This document shows positions 1-12,345 of a DNA stretch of 64,000 bases, in pieces. The notes beneath the pieces are model-generated. The model had not been told where the DNA came from. It did no database searches and was given only the letters and a program-made list of their open reading frames with translations. Source of the stretch: Uranotaenia lowii (Eukaryota; Arthropoda; Insecta; Diptera; Culicidae); NCBI RefSeq assembly GCF_029784155.1, contig NC_073692.1, positions 63,925,275 to 63,989,274 on the forward strand. The letters run 5' to 3'. The position numbers and the translations under genes were made by a program. Each line of letters starts with the position of its first letter. The stretch's first letter is position 1.

Positions 1-945
1 GAGAGTTGCCGGTAGTTTCAAGCGGAACCCTAACCTCTCTCTCCGAGATGTCGCAAATAAGCTGGGTGTATCGTCTCAAACCGTCCATTGAGCCAAAAAT
101 TGAGCCGGACTATCGACTTACAAGCAGGTAGTGACTCCAAATCGTGATGATAAACAAAATACGACGGCCAAAGCGCGATCCCGGAAGCTGTACACGCGAA
201 CGATGCTGACGAAGTTTGACTGCGTGGTAATGGACGACGAAACCTACGTCAAAGCTGACTACAAGCGGCTTCCGGGACAGGAGTTTTGTACGGCAAAAGG
301 AAGAGGAAAGGTAGCAGATATTTTCAAACACATGAAACTGTCAAAGTTCGCGAAGAAATATCTGGTTTGGCAAGCCATCTGTACCTGTGGCTTGAAAAGC
401 AGCATTTTCATAGCTTCCGGGACTGTCAACCAAGAAATTTACGTGAAAGAGTGTTTGAATAAATGTCTGCTGCCTTTCCTGAAGAAACACGATTGTTCCG
501 TACTGTTTTGGCCGGATTTGGCATCTTGCCATTACGGTAAAAAGGCCATGGAGTGGTACGCCGCCAACAACGTCCAGTTGGTTCCCAAGGACAAGAACCC
601 TCCCAACACGCTGGAGCTCCGCCCAATTGAGAAATACTGGGTTATTGTCAAGCGGAACCTAAAGAAGATCAAAAAAACTGCTAAGGATGAGCAGCAATTC
701 AAGGCAAACTGGCTTTCTACGGCGAAGAAGGTGGACAAGGTGGCTGTACAAAATCTGATGGCAGGGGTTAAGCGTAAGGCCCGGCAATTCGGATTTGGAA
801 AAGCGGAAGCCTAACTGAATATTTTTTCTGAATTTAATACTAATTAAACTTGAAAAAGAAATTTAATTTGATTTTTCAAATAAACGATTTCACCGATTTA
901 CACGCGTTTTCCCTTGACCAAATTTTGACCGTATCACCCTTTACG
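1..945 (+). mobile_element. Tc1/mariner DD37E transposon, 5' end outside the window
   Basis: Contains the transposase relic at 2-814 and a 3' noncoding tail. The right end lies near 945, just after repeats of TTGACC-type sequence that may be the terminal inverted repeat, but the matching left end is not in the window, so the boundary is approximate. The copia fragment that follows has a different origin. Confidence 0.75.
2..814 (+). pseudogene. DD37E Tc1/mariner transposase, inactivated
   Basis: A cut-and-paste transposase that binds terminal repeats and inserts at TA. Frame 2 reads a helix-turn-helix segment (LSLRDVANKLGVSSQTVH), then two TGA stops at 89-91 and 101-103, where CGA codons may have decayed by C-to-T change. 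It then runs open from 131 to the end. Catalytic region: first Asp in VVMDDETY, second in FWPDLASCHY, Glu in LRPIEKYW. I count 37 residues between the second Asp and the Glu, hence DD37E, a family described mainly from mosquitoes. The basic C-terminus is intact. The N-terminal start is outside the window. The two stops make it non-autonomous. Confidence 0.88.
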
Positions 946-1356
946 AAACACACTGTGCATACGATTCACGTTACTTTCCATGGTCCCAGAAGATCCCAGG
1001 GTGGTTCTGTTGAGCTTGTAAAGAAGGCCAACTTCTCGCGTGAATCCGCCTTCCTCGAACGCGTTGTCCAGCTTCGTCCAAGCTTCCCGAGTTGTGGTTG
1101 TGTCTCGAACATGGTACTAGCTTCCCAGTTTCAAAAACAGTATGATCGTGTTTTCCTGTCCTTAACGGGATCAACATCTTCCAGAGTTCCGTCTGGGTTT
1201 CTTCCTAGTTCGACTGCATCTCAAAGTTCTTCCTCTTCGAGAAACGTTTTTAAAGCGAACTTCCAGGTACTCGAATTTTCCCTACCGACAACCTTTTCGA
1301 TTCCGGGGTTTGAATTCGACATTTTCCAGGCTGGGTCCCGAAACCTCTTGTAAGTT
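943..1356 (-). pseudogene. Ty1/copia-type gag fragment
   Basis: The minus strand reads SSTWKFALKTFLEEEELWDA near 1280-1215. After a frame change it reads REAWTKLDNAFEEGGFTREV and GLLYKLNRTTL near 1090-970. The order W-K-hydrophobic-L-W followed by AW-KL-F-V-LL-L is the usual layout of copia-like Gag (UBN2-type) proteins. No protease, integrase, RT or LTR is found, and stops and a frameshift break it. It is a short dead remnant between the mariner and hAT elements. Confidence 0.6.
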
Positions 1357-1544
1357 AGTGGCGTAATGAAAGACGTCTGTTTGGATTGAACTCCAAAGTA
1401 ACACTAAATTTATTTAGACTTGTCAGAAGTTTTTTAAAAGTTTTCTTACGACTACTATGATCGGATAGCAGTATTCCTCTACAAAAGCTTTGAAATTTTT
1501 ACCCCAGATTTTTTACTTATCTTTCTTACATAGTTAGTACAGAC

Positions 1545-3112
1545 CAGGCCCTGGCAATTTCACTTTCAATCGTCAATCGTCACTCAAAAATGAGCACAAA
1601 ACGCGTCATTCGAAAGAGCTTCACTGTCCATTCCCTCCCACACCAGCTTCTCTTCACATTCGGCAAACGCTAATTTCACTCCGCTTTCACCTCGGTCTCC
1701 TTCGTTCGAAACTGGCAATCGTCAATTTCATTTCAAAACGAAATTCGAGCATATCCCTTTCAGTGAAAGTTTCATTGCGTACACACAAAATTTTCGAGGC
1801 CGGAATTTAGCAAAATTTTGCTCAAATTTGACCAGCTAAAAACTTAGCAACCAATTTAGCAATATTTTTTAACTAAAGTTTTAGTAAACGAGAAAAAAGT
1901 TAGCCGCCGCAGTTTTTGCTCAAATTTCTAGCAAAAACCGGAGAAAAAGATTGTCCGGATCCGTAATTTCATGTTTTGTTATTTTTTCTCTGGAGAATCA
2001 GGGGAATGTTTGATTATTGACTAGAATACACAAATCATTAAACTTTTAGTTTATTTTTCATACTTTTTTCGTGACATTATTAAACACTTTTTTGAAAAAT
2101 GTAATTAAATTAGTACCGTTCTGGAAATGTACCTTCCGGGAAGGGAAATGCCAAGTTTCCGACCTTAACTAACGAATTCGCCGGATGCAACCCTCAAAAT
2201 TTCCGGACAGTTGCTAAAATCTGTCGTTTTCGCTGCCAGTTGTAACCTGTTAGAAAAAAACAAGAAATTTTCAATTTAAAAATCCAAAATTTGCGCTTTA
2301 TATGATCGGCCCTTACCTGTCCGAATCCGGTGTCGATTTGGCTATCATTTTGTCGTTTACTTAGCCGCAACGAGAACCGTCAGCATCGAACTCCGGAACC
2401 GCACTTAATCGCGTCAAGTTGTTATTTTATTGATCAACCGGCGGCGGCTGCTGTCCATAAACAAAGCGGCTAGAAAAATTTTGTTTTGCTCAAATCAAGT
2501 AAAATGAACCTTTTTATTGCTAAAATCAAGTAAATTGAACTTTTTGCTAACTCAACAGTAAAAAAATATTTTTGCTAAGGGAAAGTAACAGCCAAATTTT
2601 GCTAAGTGGAGCCCCGAAAGTTTTGTGTGTATACTCGCATACCTCCGAAAACAAAGCCGGCTGATGCCGGCTGGAAAACAACAATATACACCAACAATTT
2701 GCTGGCGCCCAAGGAAGACACCAACAATTGCTTGAAGATGCACACGGTGCCAGGCCGACATGGCCGGTAGACGCATCAACAAAAATACCAAGAATTGCAC
2801 GGTTCACATCAAGAAATCAGTTGCCACGCGACTGGTGTGTTTGTGTATGCTATTTGCTGCATGTTTTGCTGCATTGAAAGTCTCGTTTGACGTCGAAATT
2901 GATGACTACTGATTGCGGGCAGTTTCAAGCATCATTGACATTCTCTTCTGCTGACTTTTGAATTTCTTTCTTTCACCCGAGCAGTGAATATGAAAGGATT
3001 CACTTTCATTCGAGTAATGAAAGTGAACTGCTCGAAATTGAAATTTGTTGGAGTGAGACGAACAAAGGGAAATTTCAATTTCATTCTTTCCTTTCGACGA
3101 TGCCGAGCCCTG
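1545..3112. mobile_element. Non-autonomous hAT-like element with 8-bp target duplication
   Basis: Left end CAGGCCCTGGCAATTTC and right end, read inverted, CAGGGCTCGGCATCGTC form imperfect terminal inverted repeats. An exact 8-bp duplication GTACAGAC flanks it at 1537-1544 and 3113-3120, the length typical of hAT elements. Without the nested MITE it is about 0.7 kb and has no transposase. The subterminal region is rich in GAAAGT/ACTTTC motifs. Confidence 0.75.
1782..2629. mobile_element. MITE family CACACAAAA, copy 1
   Basis: 848 bp between TA dinucleotides (1780-1781, 2630-2631). Ends CACACAAAATTTTCG and, inverted, CACACAAAACTTTCG. The terminal 40 bp match imperfectly and both sides contain many TAGCAAAA/TTTTGCTA motifs. 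It is nested within the hAT element at 1545-3112. No coding capacity. A TA target suggests Tc1/mariner mobilisation (inference). Confidence 0.8.
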
Positions 3113-3282
3113 GTACAGACTCTGTTCGATTTTGGCAACACATCCAAACACTTTGTGTTGGGAAACTAAAACTGTTTTATTCTCTATGACTAATGTTTGT
3201 ACTTGTTACTAAAAATTAACCAACCAAAAAATTCCAACGGTAACCAACCTGATTACCGTTGAACTTTTTACGATTACACTTA

Positions 3283-4164
3283 CACACAAAATTTTCGAGG
3301 CCGGGAATTAGCAAAAATTTGCTCAAATTTGACCAGCTAGAAACTTAGCAATCAATTTAGCAAAATTTTCGAACTGAAATTTTAGCAAACGAGAGAAAAA
3401 ATTAGCCGCCGCAATTTTTGCTCACTTTTTTAGCAAAAACCGGTAGAAAAGAGCCCCGGATCTGAAATTTCAAAATTTATAGTTTTTTCTCTGCTAATTC
3501 GAAGGGAATGGTTGATCATGAATGAGAATGCACGAAAAATTTCACTTTTAATTTATTTTTCACCTTTTTTCGGAAGTTCATTTACCACTTTTCGTTGAAT
3601 TGAAAGTAATTCGTTCCGTTCCTGAACGCACCTTTTGGCGAGCGAAATGCCAAGGGCCGACCCTCATCAACGAATGCACCTGGGTTGTGTCGGATGGAGC
3701 GCGTTGACATGCCAGTTGTGGTCACTCTTTATTTCCAGACTGTTGCAAAAAGAAAACCGTCGTGTTTACCGGCAGTTGCAACCTGGTAGGAAAAACAAAC
3801 AATTTGGAATTTCACAATCGGAAAATCGGTACACTTCAAGATCGGCCCTTACCTGTACGCATCCGGTGTCTATTTGACCACCAGTTTTACGTTGAACTAG
3901 CTACCAAACGAACCACAATCATCGAATAATCGGAACCGCACTGATCAATTCGATTTGTTGTTCTTCTCCCAACTGACGACGGCTGCTGTCTATGAACAAA
4001 GCGGCTAGAAAACCTTACTTTTACTAAAATCAAGCAAGATTAACTTTCTTATTACTAAAATTGAGTAAATTTAGTTTTTTGCTAACTCGAAAGTAAAAAA
4101 ATATTTTTGCTAACGGAAAGTAACAGCGAATTTTTGCTAAGTGGAGCTCCGAAAGTTTTGTGTG
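3283..4164. mobile_element. MITE family CACACAAAA, copy 2
   Basis: 882 bp between TA at 3281-3282 and 4165-4166. It is colinear with copy 1 throughout, sharing the same ends, the TTAGCCGCCGC block, the TGACGACGGCTGCTGTC-like block and the CGGCTAGAAAA block, and has the same orientation. It lies 170 bp right of the hAT element. Confidence 0.82.
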
Positions 4165-4956
4165 TACGTTTACGTTTTTCTCATTTCAACAAAAACGCAA
4201 TTGGGACGGACTAGCTATGAGCGGCAGTGCTCAAATGTAAAAGTTATTCTTATTTCGAATTTCCTTTGCTTGATCATATAGAAAAATTGACTTTAAAAAT
4301 ATGTTTATTATTACAAATAAATTTAATTTATTACAAATAAATTTAAAAAATCAATGTTTCTCAGAACATTAAACTAAAGAATAAATAATTGCATTGCACT
4401 TATGAATCACTTAAAAAATGCCGTTCAATAACTCTAAAGCTAAAAGATTAGACGTTTTGCTTCACTTGGGCACATTGCTCTATAACATTTTATCTTTGTA
4501 CGAGATTTTCACTCTTAGTCTCTTCACTCAACAGCTTTTTTATCTGACAACCTACCGAAACAAATCCATAAAGGCTATTATTGGCACGATGAAACCTATT
4601 GATTCAACTCCCGTGGATTTATATAATCTACCATTGATAATTTGTTCTACTCGCCTTGAAGCTTATCGTCGATAGCAAAAAAATAAAATAAAAAGTAAAC
4701 TAACTTTACGTCCACTTTTCTTTTCTTTCCAGATAATCGGTGCCCAGTTCGCAACTGTCCAGCCTTATCCATAGTTCACCGTTTTTATTTTCAGATATCA
4801 AATCGACAAATATGAGTCAGAATCTGTTGTTGGATTACTGTGTGAACGATACTTGAGAATACAAAAAATAAATCTTTCAGTGACGGTGCGCGCAAAATCT
4901 CGAATAAGTGCTTGTGAATTATTAGCAATACGATAGTTTTTAAAATTGGGTCAATC

Positions 4957-5212
4957 AGTAGTGTTAATTGAATGCTGCAGTAACGTAAAGTGTCTTAGCA
5001 TTTGGAATCGAAAGTGTCTTATACATACCTTTGATAGGTGTTATCAGCTTGTAGTAGTAGTACCTAGTAGGAAGAAGTATTGTTTTTTTCGTTGGTGATG
5101 CGTTTGAATCATCTAACCGACCGAATAACAGTTACCGGCCAGCAGAATCGAATCAGCCAAATGGATTAACCTTAGCCGTTAATTTTTACTCGTTTAACCC
5201 TCGTGCAATCTG
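4957..5212 (+). other. Possible noncoding first exon and promoter of Piezo
   Basis: An acceptor just before the Piezo start codon requires an upstream 5' UTR exon. Near 5160-5212 the sequence is more balanced in composition and ends in CAATCTG followed by GTGAGT, a strong donor. An initiator-like TCAGT lies at 4955-4959 and another at 4878. No TATA box is evident. This is inference only: the exon would create a 27-kb intron, and other donors could be used instead. Confidence 0.22.
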
Positions 5213-6438
5213 GTGAGTGTAACTATCGCTTTTTAATGCTTATTTTGAGTCTCTTGAAATTCTGGGGAAAAAACTAAAACTCAATGATGAGTGAGAAGCT
5301 CGTTTTGAATAAATATTTAGAACGTTTTTCGTTGAGGGGGAACAAAAAATTCTCGTTCCTCGAACATTGCCAATTTGTAATGATTCCATTCATCGAACCC
5401 ACACAAATCGATAGACAGCCGCTCGGAGTAAGACCGATAGCAGAGTTTCGAAAATTTACACCAACCATAAATCTTCTTTACACACACGTGCTCTGGCTGG
5501 AGTCTCGTTTTGCTTGCAAACATGCGTAGTGTACCTACATGTGGAAAGCGAATTAATTTATTTTCGTACCAATTTTGCTTCCTAAAAACAATACGCCTGC
5601 AGCGAAAATGAGAGCAAACACTGGAGATCACGCTGCCTTGAATGGTTTATTTTCCAAATCCGATGTCTAGTCGATTTCCGCCCGTGGGGCAAACGGAACT
5701 TTTCAATTCCTTTATATATATAGTTCCTTTTCCAAGAACTATATCCTAGGGTGGCTTTAAACTAATTAACGAGCTTTGATGGCCATTTGAAATCCAAACA
5801 GCTGAAACAGCCCTACGGAATTCGTTTAGTGATTCATCTCTCGGCGATGAATCTGACAGTCCGCCTATATAAATACTATCTACTAAGGCATGACGAATTA
5901 CCTAGTTTGGAAATCGGAAACGCGAGTAAAATGTTGAATCGTTGCTTATCAATCGTAAACCGGTAGAACATTCGAATGATCGTGTAAACTTTTCCACGAG
6001 AATACCGTTTCGATTTTAGAAGCTGTGCATATGAGCATTATTCACAGTGATTTATTGACTTGAAAAGTTGGAATTTATACTTTATGCTCGAATGGTGCTG
6101 AATATTGTCTTCCAATATAAGTTTATTTCTTAAATTACAAAATAAATTTTAAAACTACTAAATCGTAAACAAATAACAAATAAATTATAAAAAAATGTAG
6201 AAAACTGCTATAACAATAGTTGTTAAGTATATTCTCAAACTGTAAAGTCGCCCTTAAAAGGCTGTTTCAAGAATTAAAAGAAAATACAGTTTCACTATTC
6301 CATTCTAAGCTGCAGTTATCACCTGCTCCTGGTAGGTACTTAACTCAACAAACGTTGTTGTTTAAAGTCACGCTTGACCGGAAAAAATTCTTCCACTGCT
6401 ATGCGCTAATCGATTAGTGATTTCTGGATTTGTTGACT

Positions 6439-7050
6439 CTACTGGTTGACATTTCTGCTGAAACGGTGAATCGAAATGCCTTTCTTGTTTGCTGCTGTCT
6501 GGAGGGAATGAGCACACAAACTACTTAAACTAACATTTATTTTGAAGTGTGATTGCAGCATTTTTAGAGGACACCGATCAGATAACAATCTGTCAACAAG
6601 AATATCATTTGTTAGGTACATTATTTTTGGTTCTCTTATAATATAATACTCCATTAATTTTAACAGCAAAATTCCCATCGACTGCTCATCTGACGACAGC
6701 ATGCTGATAGACGCTGTCCGGGCATTCGGGAAAAGGTTTTTGCTGCTCTCGTGGAATTTTATGTGGCATTCGTTCGACATTGCAGTGCGAAAAAACCGCT
6801 GGTGATAATCTTCGCGGCCCCTGTTTGCCGTTTTTGTAGCTTTGATACCTACCCAGATGACATCACCAGCATTATTGTTTTTGCCCGCCAGATTTGTGCA
6901 GTGTTGTTGTACATTTTGGTAACTGTTGCAGAGTATCGTTACCATCAATGATTCATTGCTAGGCGCCCGCAGCATTCTTTCAGTGTTTTGCATTTTAATT
7001 TCCGGGAAGTAGTGAATGGAATTTCTTGTACTGTTTTCTCCAGAGTTCAA
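6439..7050 (-). CDS. Unidentified 203-codon ORF
   Basis: Starts ATG, ends TAG, no recognised domain. The product is moderately basic and Ser/Asn-rich, with one hydrophobic patch (GILLLKLMEYYI) and no signal peptide. It is longer than expected by chance for this composition, but no splice partners, promoter or known family could be seen. It could be a chance ORF, a remnant of an unrecognised transposon, or a young gene on the strand opposite Piezo. Confidence 0.2.
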   Translation of the reverse strand: MNSGENSTRNSIHYFPEIKMQNTERMLRAPSNESLMVTILCNSYQNVQQHCTNLAGKNNNAGDVIWVGIKATKTANRGREDYHQRFFRTAMSNECHIKFHESSKNLFPNARTASISMLSSDEQSMGILLLKLMEYYIIREPKIMYLTNDILVDRLLSDRCPLKMLQSHFKINVSLSSLCAHSLQTAANKKGISIHRFSRNVNQ

Positions 7051-7542
7051 ATGCTTTTACGAAAAAGTGTAGCTAGATACTGTTTTGATTTGTTGTGAAT
7101 GATAGGATGTTCTTTCTATTTATTGTTTAACTGAAAAGGGTTGAGGTTAAACAAATCTGAAATAACAGCTATTAATCTCTTTGGGTGAACGCCAATTCAA
7201 CGATTAGTTAAAAAATTAATAAGTCATTTTGTGTGTGCCACAATCAGAGGTTCTAAGATTCATGTGGTGCATGTGAATAACAGTCAAAACCAAAAAAGGA
7301 AGGAATCCCTTCAAGTTGACCAAATGAGCTGAAATTAGGTATGAAGCCTTTTCTGGCCTTCTTAGACAGTCCTAGTTAACTTACAGTTGAACTTAAGATG
7401 GGCAAGTTCAATAATTTCGATGAATTGCACAAGACACAATATTTATGTATAATCGGCTTGTGTACATTAGGATGTCAGCAAAATGGGTAATATAAAATTT
7501 CAAAAATCGACCATATAGATACATTTTATGGTTACCTTAACG

Positions 7543-7617
7543 CCCATCCGTCCCTGAAATTTTTACCCGTTACAGTCACTGAAGTGTCAATTTGACACTT
7601 CTGACTAAAACCAATCA
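7543..7617. repeat. Conserved block with a perfect palindrome, copy 1
   Basis: A ~75-bp block, ending GACTAAAACCAAT, is shared with 57380-57452. In its centre (7581-7601) is a 10-bp perfect inverted repeat with arm GAAGTGTCAA around one base. Probably part of a dispersed repeat whose ends I cannot place. Confidence 0.55.
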
Positions 7618-8741
7618 GGCACACCGGGGCAAGTGCTAACGAATTTTATCATAGTTCATTTTTTACATGCTCTAGAAAAACATGTATGTCTTCAAACATT
7701 ACAAATTGTCGTTCGTTGAATCCTAAAATTATTCCCAAAGAATTCCCGTTGAAAGTGAAAAATTGAATAATGTTGGTAAAAAGCAACAGTACTTTCGTGA
7801 AAATATTCTAAGTTTACACTTGCCCCGTTTATGGGCTCAATTGCAAACGCAATGCTTTTTCCAAATTAATTCACAGATGCGTTAGGGTATCAGTATTTCA
7901 ATGATTTTAATACATGTTCGTTATGTTTTATCCACTTGTATTGATATATTTGCTATTTTCCTACAATATTAATTACTTAGACGGACTCCATTTTTTCTGA
8001 CTGTTGTTGTAAGCAAAAGACCTTCATTTACCAAAGCATTACAGAATTTCAAATATCCGTTTCAGATACAACACTTTGGATATCCCTACCCCATTTTGGA
8101 GATGAATTTTTGAAATGGCTGAAGTTTACTTGGCTTTAAGATGCGTTTGCACCTAACCCGGTAGTTTTTTTTTTACAAGATGGAAATTTGAATTCAAACC
8201 ATAACAGCCGGGTGTTTGCTGCCGTGAGTGGGTTCGTCCCACTAAACCCATCTTGGGCTTCGTGTGCAAGATGTGCCCCCTGGTTTCACCCTATGATACT
8301 ACAACAGGGGGTAGGCTGTGCTCATGCACTTATACATCTCACCCTTTTCCTCTTTCTCAATTTTGGTCTTTCTCCTTTATCTTCTTTCTCCTTTTTCCTC
8401 CTTCTCCTTTTCCTCTATCGGCAACTTCAGACTGGTACGGAAGACCCCGAGACGTGTGCCGGTTAGGTAACGCTTACATAGTAACTCACGTCCGTCACAG
8501 CATCCACTCCCGCAGGATTTCTAACCACCAAGGCATGGCCGATTGAGAAACTATGAAACTAGAATACTAGAATCCCGTCACGACCACTCCGAATTATATC
8601 TCCGCTTCTTTTTGCTGCAGGAAAGATCGTAGCTTACTACGTGAGACCTTTTAAGTCCCACCACACGTATGAGTCCAGATTAGGGTTACACTGCGCCCTA
8701 AGATCACGTTGCTTTTGGCCCAAGACCTTCCGTTAGCTTGT

Positions 8742-10655
8742 TCAATTTGGTAGACTATCTCGCTCTCTCCGTTCATCATCTTTCCTGATTCTTATCAGAT
8801 CGCGCATGATTTGCGAGATTTCGTCGACTATAGCACGCCACGGCTGTTGGTCGCGACACATTTCACTCACAATATTTTCAGCGTTCAAATTTTGAAGTTG
8901 TTGACGCCTTGAAATGAACCTGGGGCAGACAAAGATAGCATGTTCTGCCGATTCCCGTTCTACGCATTCCGGGCAATAAGTCGAGCTGATAAGCTTAAAC
9001 CGATGAAGGTGTTGCTTAAAGCACCAATGACCCGAAAAGAACTGCGTCAGGTAGAAGTTGACCTCTCCATACTTCCTATTTACCCAGTCTGGAAGTCGCG
9101 GGATTAACCTATGCGTCCATCTTGCGTTGTTCGATGCTCCTGCCACTTTAGCATTGACGCTGCTCGTTGAATTTTACGCACTCCTCTAACAGCTCTTGCT
9201 TTGTAACACTTCATTTCCTCCGCCAGAGTTATGTCGATGGGAATCATGCCCGCGATGATATGTTCCTGTATGCACAGGAACTCGCCTGGCTATCAGCCGA
9301 TGTGTGCTTCGTAAATTGAATCTGTTGCGCTTTACCTCTATCGCGGAGCACCAGACCACTGCCCCGTTTCGTAGTTTCGACAGTGCTACGCTCGCAAGGA
9401 GAAGTCTCTTGCTACTCTTTGAACCATGGCAGTTTGGCATAATCCAGGCCAATGAATCTATGACTTTCGATGCACTTTCATAACAGTATTTGACATGCGC
9501 ACCAAAACTTAAGCAACTCTCGACTATTACTCCAAGGTATTTCAGCTGCTGTTTCGAAGACGTCGTGTGCCCTTCAAAAGTAATCTCCATGTGCGGCACA
9601 ACTCTTTTGTTGGTCATGAGCAGAACTTCAGTTTTATGGTGAGCTATCTGAAGCTTAACTGCCTTCATCCAGATGCCAACCCTTTCTACGGACACCGTTG
9701 CAAGGTCTTCTACCTCCTCAATTGTTTCGCCAGTGATCATGAGCACGATATCGTCAGCAAATCCGACTATCTGCACGCCTGCTGATAGTTTCAGCGTTAA
9801 CACCTCATTATACATGGTTTTCCAAAGCACAGGTCCGAGTATGGAACCCTGTGGAACCCTGTGTGTCCAAACCCCCTGTTAAGGCAGTAGATCGTAACCC
9901 AGTTTCGGTTTCGTACGTCAAAACTCGATTTTCGAAGACGCTTCCTATTATCCTGCAGATGGTATTGGGAACACGCATCCTGCTGGCATTGTTGAAGGCA
10001 TTCTTAACGTTGATTGTCACAATGGCGCAGTGACGAAAACCTGCCCGCTTCTTTTTATATGCGCGCTTCGCGTACTCTGTCACCATTCGGATGGCGTCCA
10101 CCGTAGATCTCCCTTTCCGAAAACCAAACTGTCGGTCCGACAGTCCACTTTCGCCTTCCGTGTTGATAATTAGTCTGTTAAATATTATCCTCTCCAGTAG
10201 CTTACCAAGGGTGTCCAGCAGACAAATGGGTCTGTATGATGATGGATGCCCCGGAGGTTTCCCAGGTTTCTCAGCGAGACACTTTTGTAGCACCATTCTG
10301 AAAGTATCCGGAATGGTTTGTACCGCCACCTTCAGCACTACATTTGGGATTCCGTCCGGACCAGGGGCCTTATTCACCGCAAGTTTCTTAGCGAAAGCTA
10401 CAGGTTCCTCGTTCGTTACTGGCTCGATGTCGTGGGCACCCGCGTCGTACGGGGTAAGTGGCCACTGCGTCGGGCCATGCTGCGGGAAAAGATGTGCAAC
10501 GATGTCTCTCAGTTTTCCCGGACACTTTTCGATCGGCGACCTTGGGCCCCCGAATCTCGCTAGTGCAACTCTATAGGCTTGGCCCAATGGGTTATCATCT
10601 ACGCTCTGGCATAACGCTCTGTAGCAGTTCTCTTTGCTTGCTTTAATAGTGCGCT
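8742..10655 (-). pseudogene. R1-like reverse transcriptase and C-terminal zinc-knuckle region
   Basis: Copies element RNA into DNA at nicked target sites. In order it shows KAPGPDGIPN (near 10370), SSYRPICLLDTLGKLLERII, FGFRKGRSTVDAIR, motif A, VPQGSILGPVLWK, the FADDIVLM box (near 9755), LKYLGVIV, and a C-terminal CPECVERESAEHAIFVCPRF knuckle (near 8960). Frameshifts occur near 9870 and 9290. Motif A reads TINVKNAFN: the usual catalytic Asp (DVKNAFN) is Asn, which alone should kill polymerase activity. The first 13 codons of the open frame above 10657 belong to the inserted DNA element and are not part of the protein. Confidence 0.85.
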
Positions 10656-11294
10656 TCCCAAGTAACAATTTTAGCTTTATTATGGTCAGCAAAATTTCGT
10701 TTGGACTATAGCATTATTTTTCATAAAAAGCTAAAGCGCATTCTATAACATCACCTGGACTCTAATAAAGCGAAAATTAGGCTATTTGGCCCTACCCTAG
10801 AAACGTCATCATGACATATTATTGTTGGTCATCAATATTGGTCACCAAAGCTTTTAAAAAGCTATTATAAAAAATGCTTTGGAATTTTTGTTTTTTTCGA
10901 TTCTGTGAGTTCTCGGAGTTTTGTTTTTTTTTCCAGCAACCATAATGGTTGATGAATGATGATTGCATTATTGAGATATGGATAATAGGCCTGAAAAAAT
11001 ATTTTCCAATGCTTGCATTGTGAATCCATCAACATGGCGTCATTTTGTGCCCTTCGAGTTTGCAACCAACATGGCGTGAGTCAATTCATAGTTTTATTAT
11101 GGTTTAATGATGACCCCAAAAAAAGCTACGATTTGACGTTTCTCTCGCAAGCCAATCAATTACACGCTTAGGATGAGTTCCTAATTTCTGAGTTGTTAAT
11201 CCTTAGTACAGTAAATGAAAACGGATTGAAATAAAAACGGATTGGTTGTTAATCACCCGTGGAATAAATCATGAGTTGAAGTCAAATTTTGTTG

Positions 11295-12345
11295 TCTGAC
11301 GCCATCTTGAAATCCAAGATGGCGGCTTTCGCTGATCTTTCAAATGTTGTAAATGACCTAAAATCGCATGAAACCCTATCAATATTGGTATTGGGTGAAA
11401 GGGCTAAACGATTAGAAGTCGAATTTCGCTATCAGACGCCATCTTGAAATCCAAGATGGCGGCATCCGCTGAACTTTTAATGCTGTAAATGACAAAAAGT
11501 CGCATTAAACAACCACTATATGGGTATTGGTTGAAAGGGCTAAACTAGAAGAAGCCGATTTTTTTCTTTTCTTGAAATCCAAGATGGCGTCTTCCGCTGA
11601 ACTTTGAAATGCTGTTAGTCACTGAGAATCGCATGAAAGGCCCACAATATTGGTATTTGGTGAAAGGGCTAAACTACAAGAAGTCGAATTTCGCTATCGG
11701 ACGTCAACTTGAAATCCAAGATGGCAGCTTCCACTGAACTTTAAAATGCTGTTAATCACTGAAAATCACATGAAACTTCCACAATATGGGTATAAGTTGA
11801 AAAGGATCAAAGAGTAGAATACAAATTTCGCAATTAGGCGTCATCTTGAAATCCAAGATTGCGGCTTCCACTGAACTATAAAATGATTGAAATCATTGAA
11901 AGTCACTAGAAATTCCCACAATATGGTCATTGGGTAAAATGGCTAAATCAGTTTAAGTGGAATTTCTCTATCAGATCCTCTTAAAATCCAAGATGGCGAC
12001 TTTCGCTGAACCTTAAAATGCTGTAAATAACTAAAAAACCGCATGAAACACCCACAATATGGGTATTGGCTAAAAGGGCTAACCTAGAAGAAGTCAAATT
12101 TTGCTATCAGGTGCATCTCAAAATCCAAAATGGCGGCTTTCACTGAACTTTAAAATGGTGTTAAACACTGAAAATCGCATGAAACTCCCACAATACAGGC
12201 ATTGTGTGAAAGGACCAAACGAGTAGAAGACGAAGTTTTCTATCAAACGACATCTTGAAATCCAAGATGGCGGCTTCCACTGAGCTTTAAAATTCTGAAA
12301 ATGACTAAAAACCGCACGAAAGCTTTACAATATTGGTATTCGTTG
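11295..12345. repeat. Tandem array of about 8 units, ~136 bp, each with a hairpin
   Basis: The phrase ending CTTGAAATCCAAGATGGC, with variants, recurs near 11307, 11442, 11571, 11708, 11845, 11980, 12117 and 12252, a spacing of 129-137. Each unit also has a CGCATGAAAC-like and an ATTGGTATTGGGTGAAAGG-like stretch. GCCATCTTG and CAAGATGGC form a 9-bp stem with a 5-base loop. Copies have diverged by point changes. Confidence 0.85.

Noticed and set aside
850..1353. 167-codon plus-strand frame
   Set aside because: The opposite strand carries the copia gag motifs, so the plus frame is antisense shadow.
10656..10692. N-terminal 13 residues of the R1 RT open frame
   Set aside because: They come from the inserted CCCAAGTAAC element; the true upstream residues lie beyond 13706.
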